In this document: piece after piece, positions 1-6,249 of the stretch
Layout of the letters: each line of letters starts with the position of its first letter
How positions within the stretch are numbered: the stretch's first letter is position 1
Origin: G039029935 sp039029935
GTDB lineage: Bacteria > Chloroflexota > Anaerolineae > Caldilineales > Caldilineaceae
Length of the DNA stretch: 7,408 nt
Direction of reading: 5' to 3'
Assembly (NCBI GenBank): GCA_039029935.1
Contig: JBCCFC010000683.1
Span: 1 to 7,408, forward strand
Notes under the pieces: generated by a model
What the model saw: only the letters and a program-made list of their open reading frames with translations
Database searches by the model: none
What the model was told of the DNA's origin: nothing
Position numbers and translations under genes: made by a program

Positions 1-203
1 TCCAAACTGCCAGAGCCAGTCGCTTTCGCGATCAAACCGGCAGCGAAGTTGCCTGTCGCAGAAGCGAAGAACCAGGTTCCCATAATGATCGAAGCTAGGT
101 GTGCTGGAGCGAGACGATTCATCGCACTCAGACCTACCGGTGACAAACACAACTCACCAGTCGTGTGAAATAGATAAATTAGAAAGATGTAAATGACTGG
201 CGT
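1..203 (-). other. POT/PTR-family peptide transporter C-terminal fragment
   Basis: Read on the minus strand from about 203, this part encodes a membrane helix (VIYIFLIYLFH), the family-typical TGELCLSPVGLS segment, an NRLAP loop, a second helix containing MGTWFFASATGN, and the start of the following loop (AAGLIAKATGSG). These are hallmarks of the later helices of DtpT/PepT-like proton-coupled di- and tripeptide symporters. All earlier helices are missing, including the N-terminal ExxER region, so this piece cannot transport alone. It continues beyond the left edge. The family call is from remembered motifs. Confidence 0.75.
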
Positions 204-566
204 TAGGTTGCCGATTTCAGCAGGAAGCGAATACGTTAACCCAAATAGCGAGTAACCACCATGAAACAGATTAAGCTCAGTGACATGTCCATCATAACAA
301 ACTACGCCATACCACTGACAGGGTGTGTCTATCTCCAACCACCCTGTATGATTATTCCAATTCGGGCCACCTGTGCCTTCATAAATCGCCACCAACGCCT
401 CACACTCAGTCTGTGGAATCTCACTCACCGTCGAGCAATCAAATGTTGCCTGTGTTGGTTGGCTCTGGGCAATGGCCGTCAACGGCGTCATCGGTTGCGG
501 TGCGCTCAACCACACGATGCATAGGGTGAGGATGAAGAATCGTCGAACGAATTTGGCTGCTGTCAT
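1..566 (-). CDS. Partial chimeric ORF: secreted LRR N-terminal domain joined to POT transporter C-terminal part
   Basis: The reading frame is open from an ATG at 566 to the window edge (188 codons, 3' end missing). A good ribosome site, AAAGGAG (574-580), lies 7 nt upstream. Residues 1-33 form a signal peptide (basic MTAAKFVRRFF, then a hydrophobic stretch, ending near LTAIAQS). Residues 54-122 match the plant-type LRR N-terminal cap, with CEALVAIYEGTGGPNW, a W-L stretch, CQWYGVVC and the LRR-like LPAEIGNLT. At about residue 122 the protein changes into a POT/PTR proton-dependent oligopeptide transporter: a hydrophobic helix, TGELCLSPVGLSAMNRLAP, then a helix with IIMGTWFF and ATGNFAAGL. In an ordinary LRR protein further repeats would follow GNLT. 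In a POT protein many transmembrane helices would precede this segment. The fusion keeps frame but makes little structural sense. It is real as an open frame; whether it is a real gene or an assembly chimera is open. Confidence 0.7.
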   Translation of the reverse strand, partial: MTAAKFVRRFFILTLCIVWLSAPQPMTPLTAIAQSQPTQATFDCSTVSEIPQTECEALVAIYEGTGGPNWNNHTGWLEIDTPCQWYGVVCYDGHVTELNLFHGGYSLFGLTYSLPAEIGNLTPVIYIFLIYLFHTTGELCLSPVGLSAMNRLAPAHLASIIMGTWFFASATGNFAAGLIAKATGSGSL

Positions 567-573
567 GATTGTA

Positions 574-580
574 CTCCTTT
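574..580 (-). promoter_or_regulatory. Ribosome binding site of the LRR-domain ORF
   Basis: AAAGGAG on the minus strand, 7 nt before the ATG at 566, is a near-consensus Shine-Dalgarno sequence. It fixes the start of the secreted LRR-domain protein. Confidence 0.75.
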
Positions 581-590
581 GCAATCAGGC

Positions 591-703
591 TATTCCATAA
601 AATAAGTATTCATAACCTGTTTAGTGAGCACGCCCCGTGTGGGTTAAACTCGTGAAATCAACCCGCACGGGGCGTGCTCACTGAATAGGTATTTTATGGA
701 ATA
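591..703. repeat. 113-bp imperfect inverted repeat (MITE-like or large hairpin)
   Basis: The outer arms TATTCCATAAAATA (591-604) and TATTTTATGGAATA (690-703) are perfect inverted copies of 14 bp. Inside them lie 23-nt GC-rich arms at 623-645 and 660-682, complementary except for one mismatch, around a 14-nt loop (646-659). Between outer and inner arms the two sides differ in length. The whole would fold into one long cruciform or RNA hairpin. It has no coding capacity, so it could be a non-autonomous miniature element or a repetitive intergenic palindrome. It lies 10 bp beyond the ribosome site of the minus-strand ORF at 566, in its leader or promoter region. No convincing target-site duplication is visible, and no T-run makes it a clear terminator. 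Confidence 0.7.
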
Positions 704-870
704 ATCTCAATGACCATCAAACGGATGGTGTGTCACATAAGTAAGTTGTCTTGGTGTGTACCGCGTCTGTGTCAACGTACAAAGCCTATCCACAGGCGCG
801 GTTAGCTACGGACCTATTATTATAAACACACAATTCTGCCAAATTCCCGAACGAATATCTAATTCTGCTG
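704..870. other. Intergenic stretch with no recognised gene
   Basis: Between the inverted repeat and the terminator hairpin there is no supported gene. A small hairpin (ACCATC at 713-718 with GATGGT at 724-729) is the only structure seen. The octamer AATTCTGC recurs near 832 and 861 and again at 959, inside the TA promoter. Confidence 0.5.
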
Positions 871-903
871 AAAAAAGTCCGGCTTCTCACAGAAGCCGGA
901 CTT
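871..903 (-). terminator. Rho-independent terminator for minus-strand transcription
   Basis: Perfect 13-bp arms AAGTCCGGCTTCT (875-887) and AGAAGCCGGACTT (891-903) enclose a 3-nt loop. On the minus strand the stem runs straight into a six-T tract (876-871), the classic intrinsic terminator form. On the plus strand no T-run follows, so it is oriented for transcripts coming from the right. The nearest minus-strand gene on that side is the ABC ATPase ending at 1581, beyond the plus-strand toxin-antitoxin genes. Confidence 0.75.
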
Positions 904-931
904 GTGAGTTATTCAAAACCAGTTTGACCTT

Positions 932-960
932 TTGTTATTCTGATAATTATCTGCTATAAT
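932..960 (+). promoter_or_regulatory. Sigma70-type promoter of the toxin-antitoxin operon
   Basis: A TTGTTA -35 box (932-937) and a perfect TATAAT -10 box (955-960) are separated by 17 bp, at the right distance and strand for the antitoxin start at 1026. A second -35-like hexamer, TTGACC, lies just upstream but is too far from the -10. The leader also contains a small hairpin, GGGAA (982-986) with TTCCC (991-995). Confidence 0.7.
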
Positions 961-976
961 TCTGCTAATTTAGCAG
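942..976. promoter_or_regulatory. Candidate TA autoregulatory operator (two palindromes)
   Basis: GATAATTATC (942-951) is a perfect palindrome inside the promoter spacer. CTGCTAA-T-TTAGCAG (962-976) is a perfect 7-1-7 palindrome just after the -10 box. The half-site CTGCTA also occurs once more at 951-956, overlapping the -10. Phd/YefM antitoxins commonly repress their own promoters through such palindromes, alone or complexed with toxin. The role here is inferred from position and symmetry. Confidence 0.55.
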
Positions 977-1025
977 GTATGGGGAAGGCTTTCCCATAAA
1001 ATCAGCAATAGGAGCCAATACACAT

Positions 1026-1346
1026 ATGTATCAATTATATCAAACAATTTCGTCTGGTGATATTAAAACACATCCGAATGCGGCTTTTGAAATGGCAAAA
1101 GATGACCCTGTGGTTGTCATTAGCAAGTCTACACCCAAAGCGGTCATTGTTTCGCCTGAGTATTGGAATAAAATTGCCGCAGAATTAGAACGTCTGCGGC
1201 AATTTCAAAAAGCATCTCTTCTCAGCCAAGAATTCAAGCAAATGAAAGAGGGTGTAGAAGGAGAGAATTATCTTGATATTACAAACATGAGTCACGAAGA
1301 ATTAATGAAAACAGTCCAAACCTATGTCGATACACATCACACCTAA
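1026..1346 (+). CDS. Type II antitoxin, Phd/YefM family
   Basis: This 106-residue protein would bind and neutralise the toxin encoded immediately downstream and repress the shared promoter. The N-terminal half has the Phd/YefM DNA-binding fold pattern: TISSGDIKTHPNAAFEMAKDDPVVV, then the strand-turn-strand ISKSTPKAVIVSPEYW at about residues 33-48. The charged helical C-terminal half (from about residue 50) is the usual toxin-binding tail and is somewhat longer than in many relatives of 80-95 residues. The start is set by AGGAG at 1010-1014, 11 nt before the ATG, a slightly long spacing. The stop overlaps the toxin start by 23 bp, so the two are translated together. The family assignment is firm from motifs and context; the individual system was not recognised. 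Confidence 0.85.
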   Translation: MYQLYQTISSGDIKTHPNAAFEMAKDDPVVVISKSTPKAVIVSPEYWNKIAAELERLRQFQKASLLSQEFKQMKEGVEGENYLDITNMSHEELMKTVQTYVDTHHT

Positions 1347-1551
1347 ACTTATCCGTCTACTATACACCATGTCTGACACCAGCGCGCTCCACGCTCGCTT
1401 TCAATCATTACACACCAACCCACGTCCTGATTGGGCCGAAAAACTCACTGCTGACCAGTATGCGTTTACAAAATCAGGTGTGAGAATCGTGTATCAAATC
1501 GATGAGTCCACAGGCGAAACTATCGTTCGTTTGACTGTTGATTTGGATTAA
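1324..1551 (+). CDS. Small RelE/ParE-superfamily toxin
   Basis: The protein has 75 residues, shorter than the usual 85-100. Family-like features are the N-terminal strand SIHITPKLIRLL, a helical middle, NPRPDWAEKLTADQYAF, and the core strands GVRIVYQIDE followed by ETIVRLTVDLD, which parallel the common YRIIYRID and VxVLxV strands. It ends right after the last strand, so the C-terminal basic residues and tyrosine used for mRNA cleavage in RelE are absent. It may be a ParE-like gyrase poison, a weak or inactive toxin, or a divergent subfamily. The start ATG lies inside the antitoxin gene with no strong ribosome site, consistent with translational coupling; a later ATG at 1369 is possible but would remove the first strand. 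It ends 29 bp from the convergent ATPase gene. Confidence 0.7.
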   Translation: MSIHITPKLIRLLYTMSDTSALHARFQSLHTNPRPDWAEKLTADQYAFTKSGVRIVYQIDESTGETIVRLTVDLD

Positions 1552-1580
1552 TATGCTTGACTCATTGGTAGGTGTTGTCT

Positions 1581-3758
1581 CTAACTCTGAATCCCAATCA
1601 AATCCAACTCCTCTGTCAAATGACAGGCCACAAAATGCCCATCCGAAATCTCACGTAGCTGCGGCTCCTCCTGCGAACATCTCGCCTGTGCATAGCGGCA
1701 ACGGCTTTGGAAGACACAGCCCTCTGGCAAGTTACTGGGGTCTGGGGGTGAGCCTTCCAGCACAATACGACTACGGCGATCATGTTCCCTTGTATTGCCC
1801 GTATAGCCAGCCAGACGGGGAACCGCAGAGTGCAGTGCCTCGGTATATGGATGCGCTGGATTTTGCAGCAACTCATCACGTGAGGCATACTCCACCAGCT
1901 TCCCCACATACATCACGGCAATGCGGTCGGCCATGTAGCGGATGACGGCCATGTCATGCGAGATGAAGAGATAGGAGAGGCCAAACTCGGCCTGCAAGTC
2001 CTTCATCAAATTGAGAATCTGCGCTTGCACCGACACATCCAACGCAAAGACAGGCTCATCGGCCACAATAAACTTGGGTTCGATGGAAAGCGCACGGGCG
2101 ATGCCAATCCGCTGGCGTTGTCCACCACTAAAGCTGTGTGGATAGCGACGGATATGTTCTGGGCGTAACCCCACCTGCATGAGCAGATTCTCGGCCTTCT
2201 CTTCACGTTCCTGTTGTGTACCGATGTCATTACAGACCAACGGTTCAATCACATTTTGCAGCACGTTCATGCGCTCGTTGAGTGAGGCGAATGGGTCTTG
2301 GAAAATCATCTGCATGTTGGCGCGGATCGGGCGCATTTCCTTGTATTCAAGGTCCAATACGGGCAGCTTTTTGCCGTCATGATGCAGAATGACCTCGCCA
2401 TCGGTTGGCTCGTATAATCGCAGGATCGAACGCCCCAAGGTAGACTTGCCACAGCCACTCTCACCGACCAAGCCCAAGGTTTCGCCTTCGTGAATGGTGA
2501 GGCTGACCCCATTGACTGCTTTAACATACCCCACTGTCCGCCGGAAAAAGCCCGTTTGGATAGGGAAGAATTGTTGCAAGTTATGGACCTCAATCAGCGG
2601 CTTATCCTTAACAACAACTTCAACTTCGGAGACGGCTTCTTCCGCGAATTGAGCGTCAACCTCATCCGCTGCATTGACGGCGATATTGGGCTGCACAGGA
2701 TCACGGTACTCATCTGTATAAAGATAACAGCTAACAAAATGCCCTTCTTCTACCTCAATCGTTGGCACAGGCTTGGGCGCATTACACACACCCTCCATAA
2801 ACTTGGCACAGCGCGAGGCAAAGACACAGCCCGTAGGCAAATTGCGTGGGCTGGGGACAACACCAGGGATCGGCTCCAAGCGCGCAATTGGTCCATCCAC
2901 CTTGGGGATCGACTGCCATAGCCCCTGTGTATACGGGTGCAGTGGATTTTCAAAGAGCATTCGATTGGTGCCAAACTCAACACGCTTGCCCAAATACATC
3001 ACGGCAATGTAATCGGCCATCTCCGAAACCACCGCCAGATTGTGCGTGATGAACATAATCGCCATGCCCGTCTGGTCCTGCATGTCACTCAACAGTTCAA
3101 GTATCTGCGCCTCAATCGTCACATCCAGTGAGGTCGTCGGCTCGTCAGCAATCAACAACATGGGCGAACAACTCAGGGCCATCGCAATCATGGCGCGTTG
3201 ACGCATCCCACCGCTAAACTCGTGTGGATAGGCATCGACACGCTGCGCCGGATTGGGAATGCCTACTTGGTCGAGCAACTCAATCGCCTGCGCCCGTGCC
3301 TCTAATTCTGAGCCAGCTTTCTCATGGATCATGATCGTTTCCATGATCTGATTGCCGATGGTATGCAGCGGACCAAATGAGGTCATTGGCTCCTGAAAGA
3401 TCATGCCAATGTCATTGCCGCGAATGTTGCGCAGGAGTTCCGAGGATTGCTTGAGTTGCGCAAGGTCAATCACTTCGTCGTCACGATGCAGCAGGATTTC
3501 GCCACCCACAATCTGTCCGGGGGGCGATGGTATCAGTCGCAAAATCGAGTGGGCTGTCACGGATTTCCCACAACCGCTCTCTCCAATGACACCAAGCGTC
3601 TTGCCGCGCTCCATCGTGAGCGTGACACCATCGACCGCACGGATTGTGCCTGTATCCAGTTTGAAATGCGTTTGTAGGTTTTTGATCTCCAGAATTGGTT
3701 CTGGCGTTTGGTTTTGAGTTTGGTTTAGAACCTGAGCTTGATATATAGACATTATCAC
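1581..3758 (-). CDS. Fused double ATPase of a Dpp/Opp-type ABC importer (DppD-DppF fusion)
   Basis: The 725-residue cytoplasmic protein carries both nucleotide-binding domains that energise a peptide-type importer; in most bacteria these are two genes. Domain 1 has Walker A GESGCGKS (59-66), Q-loop Q122, signature FSGGMRQR (181-188), Walker B LLIADEP (201-207) and H-loop H239. Domain 2 has GESGCGKS (432-439), Q487, FSGGQRQR (543-550), FIVADEP (563-569) and H601. Both carry the oligopeptide C-terminal extension (HPYT, then GCVFxSRC). Each has four cysteines (311, 317, 325, 344; 681, 687, 694, 712), the pattern that binds a 4Fe-4S cluster in DppD proteins. An acidic linker (about 350-385) joins the halves. 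Both sites look complete; residue 571, normally serine in the SALD loop, is phenylalanine. The start is GTG at 3758 or ATG two codons later; neither has a strong ribosome site. It is the last gene of the operon. Substrate is not deducible. Confidence 0.92.
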   Translation of the reverse strand: MIMSIYQAQVLNQTQNQTPEPILEIKNLQTHFKLDTGTIRAVDGVTLTMERGKTLGVIGESGCGKSVTAHSILRLIPSPPGQIVGGEILLHRDDEVIDLAQLKQSSELLRNIRGNDIGMIFQEPMTSFGPLHTIGNQIMETIMIHEKAGSELEARAQAIELLDQVGIPNPAQRVDAYPHEFSGGMRQRAMIAMALSCSPMLLIADEPTTSLDVTIEAQILELLSDMQDQTGMAIMFITHNLAVVSEMADYIAVMYLGKRVEFGTNRMLFENPLHPYTQGLWQSIPKVDGPIARLEPIPGVVPSPRNLPTGCVFASRCAKFMEGVCNAPKPVPTIEVEEGHFVSCYLYTDEYRDPVQPNIAVNAADEVDAQFAEEAVSEVEVVVKDKPLIEVHNLQQFFPIQTGFFRRTVGYVKAVNGVSLTIHEGETLGLVGESGCGKSTLGRSILRLYEPTDGEVILHHDGKKLPVLDLEYKEMRPIRANMQMIFQDPFASLNERMNVLQNVIEPLVCNDIGTQQEREEKAENLLMQVGLRPEHIRRYPHSFSGGQRQRIGIARALSIEPKFIVADEPVFALDVSVQAQILNLMKDLQAEFGLSYLFISHDMAVIRYMADRIAVMYVGKLVEYASRDELLQNPAHPYTEALHSAVPRLAGYTGNTREHDRRSRIVLEGSPPDPSNLPEGCVFQSRCRYAQARCSQEEPQLREISDGHFVACHLTEELDLIGIQS

Positions 3759-3796
3759 CTAGTTAGGAGAGGGCCGAACCCCCATGTTTATACTGG

Positions 3797-3812
3797 ACTG
3801 AATTCATTCAGT
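3797..3812. repeat. Small intergenic hairpin in the operon
   Basis: ACTGAAT (3797-3803) and ATTCAGT (3806-3812) form a perfect 7-bp inverted repeat in the 58-bp gap between the TMEM43-like gene and the fused ATPase gene. It lacks a T-run, so it is more likely an mRNA-processing or stability structure than a terminator. It may be chance. Confidence 0.35.
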
Positions 3813-3816
3813 GGGC

Positions 3817-4971
3817 CTATGACGCTAGCTCTGGCACACTGTTTCGCCGTCGTTGGCTAATGATGTACCATCCTATAAGGGTGACGATAACAAGGGTTAC
3901 AATAAGCGCAATGATATTATGCGCAATGATGGAAATGATGATTGTGATCGCGGAAAAGACAAGTGCAATGAGGAACGTGATGGCGTTGAAGACAAATCGG
4001 CTCACACTACCCAGTGCGGGCAAAATGTCTAAAAAGGTGTTGATGGGACCAAATAAGGCCGACAGTCCAAACCACATCATCAGAAAGCCGACGAGTCGTA
4101 GCAGCCAGCTAATCATGACATGCTCTGACCGCATCGTGGCGATTCCCTCTTCGCGTGTCCCTTCATAGACCCTGTATAACAGCCGATTCTCACCTTCATA
4201 ATAGGCAACAACGCGATTCTCTTCCTGTTGACCAAAGACAGTGACATCTAAATTGTTGGGAATGACACGGTATTGAATGCGGACATCTCCTACAAGCGGT
4301 GCAGCCAGTGTCCCTTCGCCTTGTACGATATAGTTGCTCTCGATTCTGGCATTGGCCTGCGTCATCATCGCCGATGTCAATGAGAGTTCGCGTGCCGAGG
4401 GTAAGTTAGCATCGTCTACATTGATGCGATAGGCCCCTACGTTGGCGCTGGCGACGGTGAACACCGCATCATCAATCGTTAATGTTGGATTCTGATGACC
4501 GTCTGGCCGTTTAAAATTGCTGGAATCGCGCGGGCTGGATGTCCATTTCTTTTCATAGGTATAGGTGGTGGTCGTTGTTTCGCTACCACCTGTATTCCGT
4601 TCAGTTTCGGTTTCTTTCTCTTCAACCCACGCATACATCTCAACGGATCGTCTCAGTTCGATATAGTTGCCGGGAACAAGATAGTCAGGGTCCCCAATTT
4701 GCTCGTCGCTGTTGAGTACACCCGACACGGCAACCAATTGTCCTTGGCCTGCTGGATCAACGTTGGCTGCATTGACGGCAATGCTGCCCTCGGCGATCTC
4801 GGATACATCCACACGCCCTTCGTTTGTCCACAACACAAAGAATGAGGCGAAGAAGACAAGGAGGCCAATCAGTACACCGACAAAGGAACTCATCAAGCGC
4901 GACCACCAGCTTTGTGTTGTCACCTCGACATAGCTGTCTGTACTTTCATCATAATAATTTTCGTCGGCCAT
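3817..4971 (-). CDS. TMEM43/DUF1625-family membrane protein
   Basis: With the start at the ATG at 4971 the protein has 384 residues. GGGGG lies 4 nt upstream of that ATG; a start further upstream, at 5049, is possible but would overlap the permease gene. One membrane helix near the N-terminus (27-48, LMSSFVGVLIGLLVFF...) is followed by a large soluble region (about 50-285) and three hydrophobic helices at the C-terminus (about 286-307, 326-350 and 351-371), ending in QRRR. This is the layout of the TMEM43 (LUMA) family, known in animals as an inner nuclear or ER membrane protein and present in many bacteria without known function. The EMYAWVEE block (111-118), a Thr-rich stretch and the later KKW (141-143) match the family core. 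It sits in the ABC operon, 34 bp after the DppC-like gene and 58 bp before the ATPase, so it is probably co-transcribed. A role in the transporter is only inference. Confidence 0.8.
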   Translation of the reverse strand: MADENYYDESTDSYVEVTTQSWWSRLMSSFVGVLIGLLVFFASFFVLWTNEGRVDVSEIAEGSIAVNAANVDPAGQGQLVAVSGVLNSDEQIGDPDYLVPGNYIELRRSVEMYAWVEEKETETERNTGGSETTTTTYTYEKKWTSSPRDSSNFKRPDGHQNPTLTIDDAVFTVASANVGAYRINVDDANLPSARELSLTSAMMTQANARIESNYIVQGEGTLAAPLVGDVRIQYRVIPNNLDVTVFGQQEENRVVAYYEGENRLLYRVYEGTREEGIATMRSEHVMISWLLRLVGFLMMWFGLSALFGPINTFLDILPALGSVSRFVFNAITFLIALVFSAITIIISIIAHNIIALIVTLVIVTLIGWYIISQRRRNSVPELAS

Positions 4972-5005
4972 TATACCCCCTTGGTAAAAAGCAACTTTTT
5001 TCTGA

Positions 5006-6181
5006 TTATCTCGACGCATATGGGTCAGCCGCATCACGCAACCCATCACCTACGAAATTAAACATCAAAATCGCGATCACCACAAATAGAGCAGGGATCA
5101 ACAGCCACGGAAAGTTGGCAAGAACAGTGATATCCTGTGCATCTTGCAGAAGCGTTCCCCAACTGACGGCGGGTGGCTTGATGCCCAATCCGAGAAAGCT
5201 TAGGGCGGTTTCACCCAGAATCATGCCCGGAATCGCCAGGGTGATGTGGACAATCAGATAGCTGACAAAGGCAGGTAATAGATGACGGGCGATGATGCGT
5301 GTATCGCTGGCCCCCGCAGCCTTGGCCGCAAGCGCAAACTCTTCCTCACGCAGGCTGATGATTTTGCCACGCACCACGCGCGCCAACCCAGTCCAGCCAC
5401 GCACCGCCAAAATCAAGGTGATGGCAAAATAGATGTTGATTGTCCCCCAATCGCGCGGTAACGCCGCGGACAGCGCAATCCACAGCGGGATGTCCGGCAC
5501 ACTGATCAACACTTCGATGATGCGTTGGATAATTTCATCAACAACACCGCCATAGTATCCCGAAATGCCACCCAAGATGCTGCCCAGAATAAAGGTGATG
5601 ATGACACCGCCAAAGCCGATGAAGAGCGAGATGCGTCCCGCAAACAAAATGCGCGAGTAGACATCACGCCCCAAGCGATCTGAACCAAAAATCAAGAAGG
5701 GCACTTCGCGATTCTCAAGCCCATACATCTTGACGCTCAATGGGATAAACCCCAACATTTCATAGGGTTCGACCTCGACAAATAATTTGATGTCATGCGT
5801 CTTGGTACGATCCTCCGCATAGTCATATTTAAAGGTTTCACGGTTGAGCTTGCGCACGGTTTCGTAAATAAACGGACGACGGAATTCGCCATCTTCGGTA
5901 AAAAAGTGGATGGTGGTTGGTGGCGCATCGTTAAAATCTTTAAAGCGTTCCAGCGAGCCATAGGGTGCAAAAAAGTCGGCAAAAATGGAGAGTGCGTACA
6001 GGACGATCAAAACGACCAGCGCACCCAAGGCCAGCTTATGCTTTTGAAACGCGTGCCAGACCAAGCGCGGCTGCGAGGCATAATAAAGCCGCTCTTGCTG
6101 TTGCAACGCCCGTTTCTCGCGCCATCGACGATAGCCCGCAAAAAGACCACCAGAATTTTGTGTTTGTGTATTAACTGTCAT
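5006..6181 (-). CDS. dppC: DppC/OppC-type ABC importer permease with large extracytoplasmic insertion
   Basis: This 391-residue inner-membrane permease would pair with the DppB-type protein to form the channel. A cytoplasmic N-terminus (1-48) precedes the first helix (about 49-71). The transporter core begins with the family motif FGSDRLGRDVYSRI (165-178) and GRISLFIGF. The remaining helices lie at about 184-207, 215-240, 248-268, 304-326 and 355-377. The ATPase-coupling EAA loop is EEFALAAKAAGASDTRIIARH (about 280-300), followed by GETALSFLGLGIKPPAVSWG. Between helix 1 and the core lies about 93 residues of charged, non-membrane sequence (72-164), where short DppC proteins have only a few tens; this explains the extra length over the usual roughly 300 residues. 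The ATG at 6181 has no clear Shine-Dalgarno; its leader is tandem repeat sequence. The symbol is at family level; the substrate could be peptides or another solute. Confidence 0.9.
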   Translation of the reverse strand: MTVNTQTQNSGGLFAGYRRWREKRALQQQERLYYASQPRLVWHAFQKHKLALGALVVLIVLYALSIFADFFAPYGSLERFKDFNDAPPTTIHFFTEDGEFRRPFIYETVRKLNRETFKYDYAEDRTKTHDIKLFVEVEPYEMLGFIPLSVKMYGLENREVPFLIFGSDRLGRDVYSRILFAGRISLFIGFGGVIITFILGSILGGISGYYGGVVDEIIQRIIEVLISVPDIPLWIALSAALPRDWGTINIYFAITLILAVRGWTGLARVVRGKIISLREEEFALAAKAAGASDTRIIARHLLPAFVSYLIVHITLAIPGMILGETALSFLGLGIKPPAVSWGTLLQDAQDITVLANFPWLLIPALFVVIAILMFNFVGDGLRDAADPYASR

Positions 6182-6203
6182 AATTGAAAAGTTGCAGGTT
6201 GCA

Positions 6204-6243
6204 AGGTTGAAGAGTTGAAGAGTTGAAAAGTTGAAGAGTTGAA
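6204..6243. repeat. Tandem 8-bp repeat, five copies
   Basis: Five consecutive octamers read AGGTTGAA, GAGTTGAA, GAGTTGAA, AAGTTGAA, GAGTTGAA. Related degenerate units (GTTGCAGGTTGCA) continue to about 6190. The tract lies in the leader of the DppC-type gene, whose start codon is only about 20 bp away. Copy number could vary by replication slippage. Confidence 0.85.
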
Positions 6244-6249
6244 TAAGTT

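Noticed and set aside
261..529. Plus-strand open frames at the left end
   Set aside because: They are antisense to the LRR-domain coding frame, which has a signal peptide, a ribosome site and family motifs.
591..703. Inverted repeat as an intrinsic terminator
   Set aside because: No T-run follows the stem on either strand and the arms are much longer than usual; a mobile or extragenic palindrome fits better.
785..793. DnaA-box-like CTATCCACA
   Set aside because: A single near-match with no cluster, no AT-rich unwinding region and no replication genes nearby.
756..959. Plus-strand open frame of 67 codons in the intergenic region
   Set aside because: It runs through the terminator hairpin and into the TA promoter, has no ribosome site and resembles no protein family.
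1538..1945. Plus-strand open frame of 135 codons after the toxin gene
   Set aside because: It is antisense to the C-terminal part of the ATPase gene, is rich in proline and serine, and has no recognisable domain.
4972..5049. Upstream start for the TMEM43-like protein
   Set aside because: The added 26 residues overlap the permease end and are not membrane- or family-like. The ATG at 4971 has a G-rich ribosome site at suitable distance.
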